From positions 186,001-250,000 of the forward strand of contig NZ_FREZ01000002.1 of assembly GCF_900143525.1 (NCBI RefSeq): a stretch of DNA of 64,000 nt. Direction: 5' to 3'. The stretch comes from Ruegeria sp. Alg231-54. Lineage in GTDB: Bacteria > Pseudomonadota > Alphaproteobacteria > Rhodobacterales > Rhodobacteraceae. Each line of letters begins with the position of its first letter. Position 1 is the stretch's first letter. Both the position numbers and the translations under genes were made by a program. The notes under the pieces are model-generated. The model did not search any database. It had not been told where the DNA came from and saw only the letters and a list, made by a program, of their open reading frames with translations. This document shows positions 9,530 to 21,150 of this stretch, one piece after another.

Positions 9530-10090
9530 GTGTCCGAACCAGCTTCGATTTCCACAGGCATCGCCAAGCGCTATGCCACCGCGATCTTTGAGATCGCCAA
9601 AGAGAATAATGACCTCGCAGGTCTGGAAACCGGAATCAACGATCTGGCAGCAGCATTGGGCGAAAGCGCCGAACTGCGCGACCTGATCGCATCGCCTCTG
9701 GTGTCTCGCGCCGAACAAGAAGGCGCCATTATCGCAATCGCTGACAAAATGGGCCTGCACGCCATCATGCGTAACACGCTGGCTCTGATGGCACAAAAGC
9801 GCCGCCTGTTTGTCGTTCCGGAGTTGGTGCAGGTTCTGCGCGACATGCTGGCGGACGAACGTGGCGAAGTGACCGCCGATGTCGCGTCGGCCAAGGCGCT
9901 GACCAAGACACAACTGGAAAAACTGTCCAAGACGCTGTCCGAGCGTGTGGGCAAGACCGTGACAATAAATGCGACCGTTGATGAAAGCCTCATTGGCGGT
10001 CTTGTCGTTAAAGTGGGCTCGAAGATGATCGATAGCTCGATCCGTTCGAAGCTCAACTCCCTACAGAATGCAATGAAAGAGGTCGGATAA
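9530..10090 (+). CDS. atpH: F1Fo ATP synthase subunit delta
   Basis: 186-residue subunit of the peripheral stalk that links the F1 head to the Fo b subunits. Family features are GIAKRYATAIFEIAKE near the N-terminus and the C-terminal VNATVDESLIGG-type region (here NATVDESLIGGLVVKVGSKMIDSSIRSKL). The GTG at 9530 is chosen because GGAAGGG ends 5 bases upstream; an in-frame GTG at 9524 would overlap that site. First gene of atpHAGDC; the stop runs directly into the atpA start. The Fo genes are not in the window, as usual for alphaproteobacteria, where F1 and Fo operons are separate. Confidence 0.95.
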   Translation: MSEPASISTGIAKRYATAIFEIAKENNDLAGLETGINDLAAALGESAELRDLIASPLVSRAEQEGAIIAIADKMGLHAIMRNTLALMAQKRRLFVVPELVQVLRDMLADERGEVTADVASAKALTKTQLEKLSKTLSERVGKTVTINATVDESLIGGLVVKVGSKMIDSSIRSKLNSLQNAMKEVG

Positions 10091-11629
10091 ATGGGAATCC
10101 AAGCTGCAGAGATTTCTGCAATCCTGAAGGACCAGATCAAGAATTTTGGTCAGGAAGCCGAAGTGGCCGAAATCGGTCGCGTGCTGAGCGTCGGTGACGG
10201 GATTGCCCGCGTATACGGTCTGGACAATGTGCAAGCGGGTGAGATGGTCGAATTCCCCGGCGGCATCATGGGCATGGCGCTGAACCTGGAAAGCGACAAC
10301 GTTGGTGTTGTTATCTTCGGTTCCGACCGTGACATCAAAGAAGGTGACATCGTCAAGCGCACCAACTCGATCGTGGACGTTCCGATTGGTAACGGTCTGC
10401 TGGGTCGTGTTGTTGACGGTCTGGGCAACCCGCTGGACGGCAAAGGCCCCATCGAATCCACCGAGCGTGGCGTTGCTGACGTCAAAGCACCGGGCATCAT
10501 CCCGCGTAAATCGGTTCACGAGCCGATGGCAACCGGCCTGAAATCGGTTGACGCGATGATCCCGATTGGCCGTGGCCAGCGTGAGCTGATCATTGGTGAC
10601 CGTCAGACCGGTAAAACTGCCGTTGCTCTGGACGCGATCCTGAACCAGAAAACTTACAACGATGCAGCAGGCGACGACGAGTCGAAGAAGCTGTACTGCG
10701 TTTACGTCGCGATCGGCCAAAAGCGTTCGACCGTTGCGCAGCTGGTTAAGAAACTGGAAGAGTCTGGCGCGATTGACTACTCGATCGTTGTGGCCGCAAC
10801 CGCGTCCGACCCGGCGCCGATGCAGTTCCTGGCACCCTATGCCGCAACCGCAATGGCCGAATTCTTCCGCGACAATGGCCGCCACGCACTGATCATCTAT
10901 GATGACCTGTCGAAACAGGCTGTGTCTTATCGTCAGATGTCGCTGCTGTTGCGTCGTCCGCCCGGACGTGAAGCCTATCCTGGCGACGTTTTCTATCTCC
11001 ACTCCCGCCTGTTGGAGCGTTCGGCAAAGCTGAACGAAGACTTCGGTGCTGGCTCGCTGACCGCTCTTCCGGTTATCGAAACGCAAGGTGGTGACGTTTC
11101 GGCGTTTATTCCGACCAACGTGATCTCGATCACCGACGGCCAGATCTTCCTGGAAACCGAATTGTTCTATCAGGGCATCCGTCCTGCTGTGAACACCGGT
11201 CTGTCGGTTTCGCGTGTGGGCTCTTCGGCTCAGACCAACTCGATGAAGTCGGTTGCCGGTCCGGTTAAGCTGGAACTGGCTCAATACCGCGAAATGGCTG
11301 CGTTTGCGCAGTTTGGTTCCGACCTTGACGCCGCGACCCAGCAGCTGCTGAACCGTGGTGCGCGTCTGACCGAGCTGATGAAGCAGCCGCAGTACTCGCC
11401 GCTGACCAACGCTGAAATCGTCTGCGTCATCTTCGCCGGCACCAACGGTTACCTCGACAAGATCGACGTTTCCGATGTTGGCCGTTACGAAGCTGGCCTG
11501 CTGGCGCACCTGCGCGGCAAGCACGCCGACCTGCTTCAGTGGATCACCGACGAAGATCCCAAGATCAAGGGCGACGCTTCCGACAAGATCAAGGCTGCGC
11601 TGGACGAATACGCCGCAACCTTCGCTTAA
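10091..11629 (+). CDS. atpA: F1Fo ATP synthase subunit alpha
   Basis: 512 residues, the regulatory nucleotide-binding subunit of the F1 hexamer. The Walker A motif GDRQTGKTA is near residue 170, with the family stretch [26 protein letters not shown] cut by [11 protein letters not shown], and the alpha signature [11 protein letters not shown]. Length equals the usual bacterial subunit. It begins immediately after the atpH stop and precedes atpG by 15 bases with GGGAGAGG as ribosome binding site. Codon use is strongly biased towards GGT, CGT and CTG, as expected for a highly expressed gene. Confidence 0.98.
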   Translation: MGIQAAEISAILKDQIKNFGQEAEVAEIGRVLSVGDGIARVYGLDNVQAGEMVEFPGGIMGMALNLESDNVGVVIFGSDRDIKEGDIVKRTNSIVDVPIGNGLLGRVVDGLGNPLDGKGPIESTERGVADVKAPGIIPRKSVHEPMATGLKSVDAMIPIGRGQRELIIGDRQTGKTAVALDAILNQKTYNDAAGDDESKKLYCVYVAIGQKRSTVAQLVKKLEESGAIDYSIVVAATASDPAPMQFLAPYAATAMAEFFRDNGRHALIIYDDLSKQAVSYRQMSLLLRRPPGREAYPGDVFYLHSRLLERSAKLNEDFGAGSLTALPVIETQGGDVSAFIPTNVISITDGQIFLETELFYQGIRPAVNTGLSVSRVGSSAQTNSMKSVAGPVKLELAQYREMAAFAQFGSDLDAATQQLLNRGARLTELMKQPQYSPLTNAEIVCVIFAGTNGYLDKIDVSDVGRYEAGLLAHLRGKHADLLQWITDEDPKIKGDASDKIKAALDEYAATFA

Positions 11630-11644
11630 GGGAGAGGCGGGCAC

Positions 11645-13965
<2,321 letters not shown>

Positions 13966-13977
13966 GGAGCACACCTG

Positions 13978-14388
13978 ATGGCAAACACGATGCAATTCGA
14001 CCTCGTCAGCCCCGAACGGAGCCTTGCTTCGCTCAGCGCGACCGCGGTCCAGCTTCCCGGCGCGGACGGGGACATGACGGCGATGCCCGACCATGCCCCC
14101 ACCATTACCACGCTGCGCCCGGGCATCCTGAAGGTCGAGGCACCCGAAGGGTCCAGTGAATATCTGGTCACCGGCGGGTTTGCTCAGATCAATGGCGATG
14201 GCTTGTCGGTTCTGGCTGAAAAGGCCATTCCGGTCGCTGAAGTGACACGGTCGCATCTGGACGATCTGGTCGCCGAGGCGCGTGCTTCGCACGAAGCAGC
14301 CAAGGCAGGCGATGATCAGACAATTGTCGATGACGCTGCCAAACTGCTGGCCGACATGGAAGCCCTTGGAACGCATATGAGCCTGTAA
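13978..14388 (+). CDS. atpC: F1Fo ATP synthase subunit epsilon
   Basis: 136-residue subunit that couples the shaft to the c-ring and inhibits ATP hydrolysis. The beta-sandwich domain shows [27 protein letters not shown] broken by standard family spacing, and [13 protein letters not shown]; the C-terminal part is helical and acidic. It follows atpD by 12 bases (AAGGAG site) and closes the operon: a strong terminator lies 25 bases after the stop. Confidence 0.95.
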   Translation: MANTMQFDLVSPERSLASLSATAVQLPGADGDMTAMPDHAPTITTLRPGILKVEAPEGSSEYLVTGGFAQINGDGLSVLAEKAIPVAEVTRSHLDDLVAEARASHEAAKAGDDQTIVDDAAKLLADMEALGTHMSL

Positions 14389-14412
14389 AGCTCATCGCAT
14401 TCCGACAGTTAG

Positions 14413-14444
14413 AAACGGCCCCGTAAACACGGGGCCGTTTTTTT
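14413..14444 (+). terminator. Intrinsic terminator of the atp operon
   Basis: AAACGGCCCCG (14413-14423) pairs with CGGGGCCGTTT (14430-14440) around the loop TAAACA and is followed by a run of T (to 14444). Position and strength fit the end of atpHAGDC. Confidence 0.92.
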
Positions 14445-14504
14445 ATCGTGATTTTATCAATGCGACGGGTTAAGGTCCGGAATTACATAGATAAAGACAA
14501 ATCA

Positions 14505-14855
14505 ATGAAGACGTTTCGAACCCATCCAATTGGTATTGACCAAGGCGAGGCAGTTATTTTTTCCGAATTCGCCGATGGTGGCGAAATGTGGACGGGCGAA
14601 GGACCGCGCCAGCGGCGGTCGAGCGTTATGTTCAACCAACCCTTCCGATCAAATCCGGTGGTTCAGATCGGTGTCTCTTTGTGGGATGTGGATACATCTT
14701 CCGCTCTGCGCGCCGAAGTCACGGCTGAAGACATCACGCCAGAGGGCTTTAGCGCCGTTTTCCGCACATGGTCGGATACACGGATCGCCCGGATAAGGGT
14801 CACATGGACCGCCATCGGAGAGGTGCCCCATGACGACGATTGGAATATCTCTTAA
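14505..14855 (+). CDS. H-type lectin domain protein
   Basis: 116-residue protein made up mostly of one H-type lectin fold domain (the family of snail and Dictyostelium lectins that bind GalNAc). Matching elements are VMFNQPFRSNPVVQIGVSL, the DITPEGFSAVFRTWSDT stretch and the closing RVTWTAIG. No signal peptide is visible, so it is probably cytosolic or released by another route. The ATG at 14505 is favoured; an in-frame ATG at 14448 would begin only 4 bases after the atp terminator. It follows the atp operon, an arrangement I associate with roseobacters, although the biological link is unknown. Initiation signal is weak (AAAGAC). Confidence 0.75.
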   Translation: MKTFRTHPIGIDQGEAVIFSEFADGGEMWTGEGPRQRRSSVMFNQPFRSNPVVQIGVSLWDVDTSSALRAEVTAEDITPEGFSAVFRTWSDTRIARIRVTWTAIGEVPHDDDWNIS

Positions 14856-14911
14856 CGCAACAGGCCCACTATCAGGGGGGCAATGTGAGGTCTCAGGATA
14901 GGTAAGGCAGG

Positions 14912-15361
14912 TTAGTCGTCCGACGCTTCGATCATGTCCACACGAGTTGCGTGGCGGCCGCCTTCAAACTCGGTGCCGAGGAAAGCATCCACGATATCAA
15001 GGGCCTGACCTTCGCCCACGACGCGCGCGCCAATCGACAGCATGTTGGCGTTGTTGTGCGCGCGGATCATGCGGGCCGAAAAGGCGTCAGAACATACGCC
15101 ACAGCGAATGCCCGGAACCTTGTTGGCCGCCATCATGATCCCCTGACCAGTACCACATAGGACGATCCCAAGGTTGCACTCACCGGCAGCAACAGCCTGA
15201 GCCGCAGCTTTTCCGTGGACGGGATAGTGTGTGCTTTCAGGCGTTTTGGGGCCGATATCGACGACCTCCCAGCCTTGCGCTGCGATGTGGTCGGCGACCG
15301 CCTGGCGCAGCTCGATGGCCGCGTGGTCGCTGGAAAGAACAATGCGTTTTGAGGCTGTCAC
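14912..15361 (-). CDS. rpiB: Ribose-5-phosphate isomerase B
   Basis: 149-residue sugar-phosphate isomerase interconverting ribose-5-phosphate and ribulose-5-phosphate. It shows LSSDHAAIELRQAVADHI, the catalytic-cysteine region GIVLCGTGQGIMMAANKVPGI (split here only by family spacing) and RAHNNANMLSIGARV. The start is GTG at 15361, supported by AGGA 7 bases upstream. It lies downstream of prs on the same strand but is separated from it by a strong terminator. The two gene products are metabolically linked: RpiB makes the ribose-5-phosphate that Prs uses. Confidence 0.94.
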   Translation of the reverse strand: MTASKRIVLSSDHAAIELRQAVADHIAAQGWEVVDIGPKTPESTHYPVHGKAAAQAVAAGECNLGIVLCGTGQGIMMAANKVPGIRCGVCSDAFSARMIRAHNNANMLSIGARVVGEGQALDIVDAFLGTEFEGGRHATRVDMIEASDD

Positions 15362-15388
15362 GGGTACGTCCTGTCTTTCTGTGTTGAC

Positions 15389-15414
15389 AAAAAAGGGCGG
15401 CTGTTACGCCGCCC
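15389..15414 (-). terminator. Intrinsic terminator of prs
   Basis: GGGCGGC (15395-15401) and GCCGCCC (15408-15414) form a 7-bp stem with a 6-base loop; on the minus strand the stem is followed by six T (15394-15389). It lies 7 bases after the prs stop. Confidence 0.9.
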
Positions 15415-15421
15415 AACTCGG

Positions 15422-16441
15422 TCAGTCCATGTGATACATCGACTCGTAGATCGGTGTCAGTGTCTTGTCCTCGAACAACGAAGACACGCTTGTCCCGTTC
15501 CAGATGTTCAGGATCGCCTGCGTAAAGATCGGCGCGGTTGGCACAATGCGAATGTTCTTGGCGTTGGTGATCTCTTTGGTGGGCTGGATCGTGTCGGTCA
15601 GCACCAGAGATTTCATTACCGAATTCGTCACGCGTTCGACCGCCGGGCCGCTCATGACACCGTGGGTGATGTACGAATGTACCTCTTTCGCGCCGTTATC
15701 CAGCAGGACCTGAGCGGCCTTGCACAGCGTACCGGCAGTGTCGCACATGTCGTCGACGATCAGGCAGATCTTGTCTTTGACGTCGCCAATCACTGTCATC
15801 TCAGCCACTTCGCCAGCCTTTTCGCGGCGCTTGTCCACGATCGACAGGGGGGCGTTGATGCGCTTGGCCAATTCCCGCGCGCGGGCAACGCCGCCCACGT
15901 CAGGCGATACGACCATAAGCTCGTCCAGATTGTCCTGGAATTGGTGTTTCACATCCAGCGCAAAAATCGGCGATGCATAAAGGTTGTCGACAGGCATGTC
16001 GAAGAACCCCTGAATCTGTGCTGCGTGCAGGTCCATGGTCAGGATCCGCTCGATCCCGGCACCGGTCAGCATGTTGGCCACCAGCTTGGCGCTGATTGGC
16101 GTCCGCGCCTTGGTGCGGCGGTCCTGACGGGCATAGCCAAAGTAGGGGATCACGGCGGTGATACGCTGTGCGGAAGACCGACGCAGCGCGTCAGCGATGA
16201 TCAGCAGCTCCATCAGGTTGTCATTCGCTGGGTTCGATGTCGGTTGGACAATGAACATATCCTCGCCGCGTACGTTTTCGAACACTTCGACGAAAATCTC
16301 GCCGTCATTGAAGCGCTCGACCCGCGCATCGACCAGATTCTGATCGACGCCGCGATACAGGCTCATGCGTCGCGAGATGGATTCGGCAAGAGGAAGGTTG
16401 GCGTTCCCAGCGATAAGCTTGGGTTCGTTGAGTGTCGGCAT
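15422..16441 (-). CDS. prs: Ribose-phosphate pyrophosphokinase (PRPP synthetase)
   Basis: 339 residues; makes 5-phosphoribosyl-1-pyrophosphate from ribose-5-phosphate and ATP for nucleotide, histidine and tryptophan synthesis. Conserved parts are [51 protein letters not shown] and the PRPP loop [12 protein letters not shown]. The start at 16441 matches the usual N-terminus ([11 protein letters not shown]); the longer frame to 16495 is not credible. It is slightly longer than the enterobacterial enzyme (315), as is typical in this group. It is divergent from the isomerase gene at 16549. Confidence 0.96.
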   Translation of the reverse strand: MPTLNEPKLIAGNANLPLAESISRRMSLYRGVDQNLVDARVERFNDGEIFVEVFENVRGEDMFIVQPTSNPANDNLMELLIIADALRRSSAQRITAVIPYFGYARQDRRTKARTPISAKLVANMLTGAGIERILTMDLHAAQIQGFFDMPVDNLYASPIFALDVKHQFQDNLDELMVVSPDVGGVARARELAKRINAPLSIVDKRREKAGEVAEMTVIGDVKDKICLIVDDMCDTAGTLCKAAQVLLDNGAKEVHSYITHGVMSGPAVERVTNSVMKSLVLTDTIQPTKEITNAKNIRIVPTAPIFTQAILNIWNGTSVSSLFEDKTLTPIYESMYHMD

Positions 16442-16548
16442 CGGCTGAGGTCCCCGGGCAGCAATAGCAATGTGACAGATTCGTGATGTTGACACCGCTT
16501 AGCACGGGTCTAACGTCCAGCAAAGATAACGCAGCGGAGAAAGTGCAG

Positions 16549-17151
16549 ATGACCCAGATTGACTACTATTTTGCGACACTCTCGCCCTATACCTATCTGG
16601 CGGGTATGCGGTTGGAAGAGATCGCGGCGAAACATGGCGCGACGATCAACTACAAACCGCTGGATATTGTCGCCCTGTTTGGGCGTACGGGGGGCACTCC
16701 ACCCAAGGACCGCCATATTTCTCGGATCGAATATCGGGCGCAGGAACTACAGCGACAGTCCAAGCAACTTGGTATGGAATTCAATCTACAACCCGCGCAT
16801 TGGCCGACCAATGCGGCGCCGTCATCCTATGCGATCATCGCTGCAATCAAGGAAGGGTCAGGCGATGTTGGCAAACTTGCGCATTCCTTCGTGCGGGCCT
16901 GTTGGGCCGAGGAGAAAGACATCGCGCAGGATGATGTGATCCGCGATTGCCTGACACAGGCCGGTTTTGATCCGGGGCTGGCGGATAGCGGCCTTTTGGT
17001 GGGCGCGGAAACTTATGCCGCCAATCTGGAAGAGGCCGTGGATCGCGGTGTATTTGGTGCGCCGTTTTACATCACCGAAGACGATCAGCGGTTCTGGGGG
17101 CAGGACCGGCTTGATGATCTGGATCGCCATTTGTCGGAACTGAAGGGGTGA
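16549..17151 (+). CDS. DsbA-family 2-hydroxychromene-2-carboxylate isomerase-like protein
   Basis: 200-residue thioredoxin-fold protein of the kappa-GST/HCCA isomerase group. The N-terminus YYFATLSPYTYLAG replaces the CxxC of true DsbA with SPY, which is the glutathione-binding version of the fold; the C-terminal GAPFYITEDDQRFWGQDRLDDL is the family signature. It probably uses glutathione, but the substrate is not known; members act in aromatic-ring degradation. The ATG at 16549 is preceded by GGAGA 9 bases upstream. The stop overlaps the GTG start of the next gene by 4 bases, so the two are coupled. Confidence 0.85.
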   Translation: MTQIDYYFATLSPYTYLAGMRLEEIAAKHGATINYKPLDIVALFGRTGGTPPKDRHISRIEYRAQELQRQSKQLGMEFNLQPAHWPTNAAPSSYAIIAAIKEGSGDVGKLAHSFVRACWAEEKDIAQDDVIRDCLTQAGFDPGLADSGLLVGAETYAANLEEAVDRGVFGAPFYITEDDQRFWGQDRLDDLDRHLSELKG

Positions 17152-17960
17152 GGGACACCCCCCTGACAGACAAGATCTTTGTCAGAACGTTGGGGCAGGG
17201 CGCGCGCGAGGTGCTCGCCCTGCACTGCACAATCGCGCATTCCGGGGCGTGGTCGGGGCTGGCGACGGCTCTAGAGGGCGAGGCGACATTTACGGCCCCA
17301 GACATGCCGTCCCATGGCCGCAGTACAGATTGGGACGGGCACGGGGATCTCTTTGACCAAGTGACCCAACTGTCGGCCGCGCACCTGACCGGACCGATGG
17401 ACGTGATCGGGCATTCCTTTGGCGGGATGCTAGCCCTTCGGCTGGCTGTCGAGTTTCCGGACCTGGTTCGCAGTGCGGTCCTGATCGAGCCTGTGTTCTT
17501 TGCGGTTGCGATTCAGGACACGCCCGATTTGGTGCGGCAACATGATGAAGAGGCGAAACCTGTCTCTAATGCGCTCGCGGCCGGAAATTTTGAGCAGGCC
17601 GCCCGTTTGTTCAACCGGATGTGGGGCGCACAGGACGGCCCACGATGGCCCGAATTGCCAGAGCGGACACGCGCGGGAATGATCCGTGGTATTCACGTTG
17701 TGCCCGCCGTTGATGACGCTTTGTTCCTTGATCAGAAGGGGATGCTGAACCCTGGCGTTCTGGACCACGCATCTATGCCGGTTCTGATCCTGAGCGGATC
17801 TGAGACGCACCCCGTCATGCCCGCGATCGGAGAAGGTCTTGCCCGGCGGCTTCCCAATGCCAGAACGGGCGTTGTTTCGGGTGCTGACCACATGGTCCCA
17901 ATCACTCACCCGGATCAGACGGCTGCCGTCATTCGAAAGTTTTGGAGTGATCTTTCCTGA
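17148..17960 (+). CDS. Alpha/beta hydrolase
   Basis: 270-residue soluble hydrolase. The nucleophile elbow is VIGHSFGGMLALRLA (serine near residue 89), the acid lies in the PVLILSGSETHPVMP region and the histidine in SGADHMVPITHPDQ, giving a complete catalytic triad. The oxyanion region is LHCTIAHSGAW. Start is GTG at 17148, overlapping the previous stop (GTGA), which argues for translational coupling with the isomerase-like gene. The substrate cannot be told. Confidence 0.88.
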   Translation: MRDTPLTDKIFVRTLGQGAREVLALHCTIAHSGAWSGLATALEGEATFTAPDMPSHGRSTDWDGHGDLFDQVTQLSAAHLTGPMDVIGHSFGGMLALRLAVEFPDLVRSAVLIEPVFFAVAIQDTPDLVRQHDEEAKPVSNALAAGNFEQAARLFNRMWGAQDGPRWPELPERTRAGMIRGIHVVPAVDDALFLDQKGMLNPGVLDHASMPVLILSGSETHPVMPAIGEGLARRLPNARTGVVSGADHMVPITHPDQTAAVIRKFWSDLS

Positions 17961-17999
17961 GCCATGTTGTGGACAGGATGACGCCCCTAATCCCCGAAA

Positions 18000-19034
18000 T
18001 CACAACAAGCCGATGAACCGGTCGATATCATCTGAGTTGATCGACCAGTCGCAGACCAGTCGACAGGCCAGGATCTCGTCGTCATCCGCACCGTCCAGCT
18101 CTGCGCCCCACAGATGATAAACCGCACCCGCTTGGTGCAACTGCTTGTGACGCGCGCGCGAAAACTGCGCAAAGATCATATTGGCTTGCGGCTCATGTAG
18201 AAAGGTTGCGCCTTTGCCGCGTAGACCATCGGCCAGATGCGTGCAGTTAGCGTTGGCTTGTCGCGCCATCTGCAGCCACAGATCATCGTTCAGATATGCG
18301 GCCATCTGGGCGGACAAGTAACGATGCTTGGAGAACAGATGCGCACCACGCTTGCGCCGCAGTTCGAATTCCCAGGCCTTGGATTCGTCAAAGAAAACCA
18401 CCGCTTCGACACCCATCAACCCGTTCTTGGTGCCGCCAAAGCTGACCGCATCGACGCCCGCTTTCCACGTCATCTCAGCAGGCGAGCAATTGAGCGCGAC
18501 CAACGCGTTGGTGAACCGGGCACCATCCAGATGAACTGGCAGGTCGTATTCCTTGGCGATACTGCACAGCGCCTGCAATTCGACCAGTGAGTAAACCGAG
18601 CCACGCTCTGTCACCTGAGTGATCGACACGGGCCCACGCTGGGGGCCGTGCACGCCACGTGTTTCTTCGGCCAAAATCGTGCGACGCAGCGCTGCGGGCT
18701 CCATCTTGTCGCCGCCCGGCACCAGTGTCAGCTTTGCGCCGCTATAGAACTCGGGCGCGTTGCATTCATCCTCGTGGATATGCGCGACGGGTGAACAGAA
18801 AATGGTTTCCCATGGGTTTGAGAGTGTCGCCAGAGCCAGCGAATTCGCGGCTGTCCCGGTGGCCACCAGATAAACTGCGGCCCCCGGTGCTTCGAAGATT
18901 CCGCGAATACGATCGCGCACTTCGTTCATCAGGGTGTCCGCGCCATAGGCCATTTGATAGCCCTGATTGGCTTCGTTCAATGCGGCCATGACCTGTGGGT
19001 GAACCGGACCGGAATTGTCAGAGGCGAAATACAT
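18000..19034 (-). CDS. Low-specificity L-threonine aldolase family protein
   Basis: 344-residue PLP-dependent enzyme of the threonine aldolase/beta-eliminating lyase family, cleaving L-threonine to glycine and acetaldehyde. It begins YFASDNSGPVHPQVMAAL, has the cofactor-contacting HLDGARFTNALVAL, and the PLP lysine in DAVSFGGTKNGLMGVEAVV. Length is usual for the family. Its ATG overlaps the stop of the YcgN-like gene by one base (TGATG), so it sits at the end of a ribF-ycgN-aldolase overlapping cluster on the minus strand. Confidence 0.9.
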   Translation of the reverse strand: MYFASDNSGPVHPQVMAALNEANQGYQMAYGADTLMNEVRDRIRGIFEAPGAAVYLVATGTAANSLALATLSNPWETIFCSPVAHIHEDECNAPEFYSGAKLTLVPGGDKMEPAALRRTILAEETRGVHGPQRGPVSITQVTERGSVYSLVELQALCSIAKEYDLPVHLDGARFTNALVALNCSPAEMTWKAGVDAVSFGGTKNGLMGVEAVVFFDESKAWEFELRRKRGAHLFSKHRYLSAQMAAYLNDDLWLQMARQANANCTHLADGLRGKGATFLHEPQANMIFAQFSRARHKQLHQAGAVYHLWGAELDGADDDEILACRLVCDWSINSDDIDRFIGLL

Positions 19035-19507
19035 CAGCTGGGTTCCTCAATGATATAGTCTTCCCACTCTTCCAAGGGGGTTTCGAATTCGGACACCGTG
19101 CGCCCCTGAACTGACATGCCGGCGGCGTGCACGCTGTCCGGGGTACCTGATATCAAGGGATGCCAGTCGTAAAGCGGTTTCCCCTCCCACAGCAGTCGAT
19201 AGGCGCAGGTTTGGGGCAGCCAATAGGCGTGATCGTCGATGTTGTTGGGTTTCATCACGATGCATTCCGGCACGAATTGGTGGCGGATGTCGTATTGCGT
19301 GCAGCGGCAGGTCTCATCGTCCAGCAGACGGCAGGCGACGCAGGTCAGGGCGACCTCGCCGGTGTCCTCATCCTCAAGCTTGTTCAGGCAGCATTTGCCG
19401 CAGCCGTCGCACAAGGCTTCCCATTCGCGCTGGTTCATCTTGGTTAGCGGTTTGCGTTCCCAGAACCGTGGGCCAAGGCCTTTGCGGTCGATCGAATCGG
19501 TGGTCAT
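19034..19507 (-). CDS. YcgN-type cysteine cluster protein
   Basis: 157 residues with the family's dense cysteine pattern: CDGCGKCCLNKLEDEDTGE, LTCVACRLLDDETCRCTQY and VPECIVM. The pattern suggests a metal or iron-sulfur site, but the function of this UPF0260 family is not established. The C-terminal half has WLPQTCAYRLLWEGKPLYDWHPL, another conserved block. Start ATG overlaps the ribF stop (ATGA). The tight overlaps with ribF and the aldolase indicate one transcript. Confidence 0.92.
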   Translation of the reverse strand: MTTDSIDRKGLGPRFWERKPLTKMNQREWEALCDGCGKCCLNKLEDEDTGEVALTCVACRLLDDETCRCTQYDIRHQFVPECIVMKPNNIDDHAYWLPQTCAYRLLWEGKPLYDWHPLISGTPDSVHAAGMSVQGRTVSEFETPLEEWEDYIIEEPS

Positions 19508-20436
19508 AGCGCGGCCAGCAGGATGCGCGCCTTGTCACAATCGGCATCCATCTGCGCGATCAGGGCATCCAGCCCGTCAAACGTCATCTCGGGGCGCAGG
19601 TATTCAACCAGGCCGACGGACAGGGTCGAACCGTACAGATCGCCTGAGAAATTGAACAGGAAGGTCTCGATATTCGGAACCTCTCCGTTGAACATAGGCC
19701 GTACGCCGACAGAGGATGCGCCGTGATAGCTGCCCTGATGAGGTCCGTCGAGCACATCGACCAGCACCGCATAGACGCCAAACTTTGGTGGGTGCAACCC
19801 TTCGATGGACATATTCGCGGTAGGGAACCCAAGCTCGCGCCCGCGTTGTTCACCGCCGATCACTTCGCCCTCGACGCGGTGCCAATGGCCCAGCATTGCC
19901 GCGGCGTCGCGGGGGCGGCCATCGGTCAGCGCGGTGCGGATACCAGTCGAGGATACCACATCGTCAGACCGTTCCATCAGCGGTGCAATGGTGACGCCAA
20001 ACCCCATTTCTTGCCCGAACCGGGCCATATCTTCGGCGGTGCCACTGCGCCCTTTGCCAAAACAGAAATCCGCGCCGACCACGACGTGCGATAGACCAAG
20101 CCCCTCGCAGATGACATTGCGGGCAAAGCCTTCGGGCGTCAGACCGGCAAGCGCTGCATTGAACGGCAATTCGTACAGCTTTTGCACACCCAGTTTCTCC
20201 AACCGGTGCGCACGTGCGTTTCCCCGCATCAGACGAAAAGGTGGGGCATCGGGTGCAAAGTACTCGCGAGGGTGAGGCTCGAACGTCAGAACACCAAGCG
20301 GAGCATCCGGGGCCACGCTTTGTGCAAGTTCAATCACCGACTGATGGCCCACATGCACGCCATCAAAGTTCCCGATTGCCACACTGGCACCGCGGTCTTC
20401 TGGCTCGACAAACTGGAAATCACGGATGATCTGCAT
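19504..20436 (-). CDS. ribF: Bifunctional riboflavin kinase/FAD synthetase
   Basis: 310-residue enzyme that phosphorylates riboflavin to FMN and adenylates FMN to FAD. The N-terminal nucleotidyltransferase half has GNFDGVHVGHQSVIE and the VVGADFCFGKGRSG block; the C-terminal kinase half has GRELGFPTANM and GVRPMF, with the GDLYG segment before the final helix. Length matches the family. First gene of the minus-strand ribF-ycgN-aldolase cluster. No FMN riboswitch is seen upstream (20437-20606). Confidence 0.95.
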   Translation of the reverse strand: MQIIRDFQFVEPEDRGASVAIGNFDGVHVGHQSVIELAQSVAPDAPLGVLTFEPHPREYFAPDAPPFRLMRGNARAHRLEKLGVQKLYELPFNAALAGLTPEGFARNVICEGLGLSHVVVGADFCFGKGRSGTAEDMARFGQEMGFGVTIAPLMERSDDVVSSTGIRTALTDGRPRDAAAMLGHWHRVEGEVIGGEQRGRELGFPTANMSIEGLHPPKFGVYAVLVDVLDGPHQGSYHGASSVGVRPMFNGEVPNIETFLFNFSGDLYGSTLSVGLVEYLRPEMTFDGLDALIAQMDADCDKARILLAAL

Positions 20437-20555
20437 GCAGCTTGCCTAGCGGGACTGGAGACCGGGTTCAAGCACCTGATTGGTACAAATGCCTAGCAGT
20501 GCAGGCAGGGATATCAATCTGCGCCAATACGATTGCTGTTCGAAGGCTGCGCAAC

Positions 20556-20579
20556 AAAAAAGGCGCCGTATCCGGCGCC
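20556..20579 (-). terminator. Intrinsic terminator after the MaoC-like gene
   Basis: GGCGCCG (20562-20568) and CGGCGCC (20573-20579) with loop TATC; on the minus strand six T follow (20561-20556). It lies about 27 bases after the stop of the MaoC-like gene. Confidence 0.9.
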
Positions 20580-20606
20580 CTTCGACTGTGTTGGGGTCCT
20601 GTTGCC

Positions 20607-21050
20607 TTAGTCGAACTTGCGCGATGGGGCTAAAACCATGGCTTCTCCGATCAGCACCTTTTTGCCGTCGACGGCACAGTGACAATCCAGCTTCACGCGA
20701 CGCTTGGCAAAGTCGATGTCGATCACTTTGACCTCGGCATAGACCATATCACCGGGGCGCACCGGAGCCAGGAATTTGAGAGATTGACCCATATAGACCG
20801 TGCCGTGGCCCGGCAACTGCTCGCCTATCACCGCCGAGATCAAACCCGCCGTCAACATGCCGTGGGCGATACGACCTTCAAAGATCGTGTCGCGGGCATA
20901 GTCGTCGTCCAGGTGAACGGGGTTTCGGTCCGTTGAAACCTGCGCGAACATCTCGATATCTTCGTCCGTCACCACTTTGCGCAGGTGGCGGGTCATGCCC
21001 ATCTCGATGTCTTCAATACAGATCGTGCCGCGCGGAAGATTATCCAACAT
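20607..21050 (-). CDS. MaoC-family enoyl-CoA hydratase-like protein
   Basis: 147-residue single hot-dog-fold protein. The hydratase 2 motif is present: STDRNPVHLDDDYA with catalytic Asp and His, followed by FEGRIAHGMLTAGLISAV. This points to (R)-specific enoyl-CoA hydration or a related dehydration; the acyl substrate is unknown. The ATG at 21050 is preceded by GAGGG, and the longer frame (to 21125) adds a cysteine-rich lead that does not belong. It is a monocistronic unit between the ribF cluster and the HAD gene. Confidence 0.9.
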   Translation of the reverse strand: MLDNLPRGTICIEDIEMGMTRHLRKVVTDEDIEMFAQVSTDRNPVHLDDDYARDTIFEGRIAHGMLTAGLISAVIGEQLPGHGTVYMGQSLKFLAPVRPGDMVYAEVKVIDIDFAKRRVKLDCHCAVDGKKVLIGEAMVLAPSRKFD

Positions 21051-21150
21051 GTCGCCCTCACTCGAGTTCAATGAGCAACAAAAAAACGTACGTTGCCCCC
21101 GTTTGGCAACTTTATTACTTCGCAACTGCAGAAAATCAAGTCTTTTCTGA

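Noticed and set aside
20437..20606. FMN riboswitch before ribF
   Set aside because: The region upstream of ribF has only a terminator belonging to the MaoC-like gene and no conserved FMN aptamer stretch.
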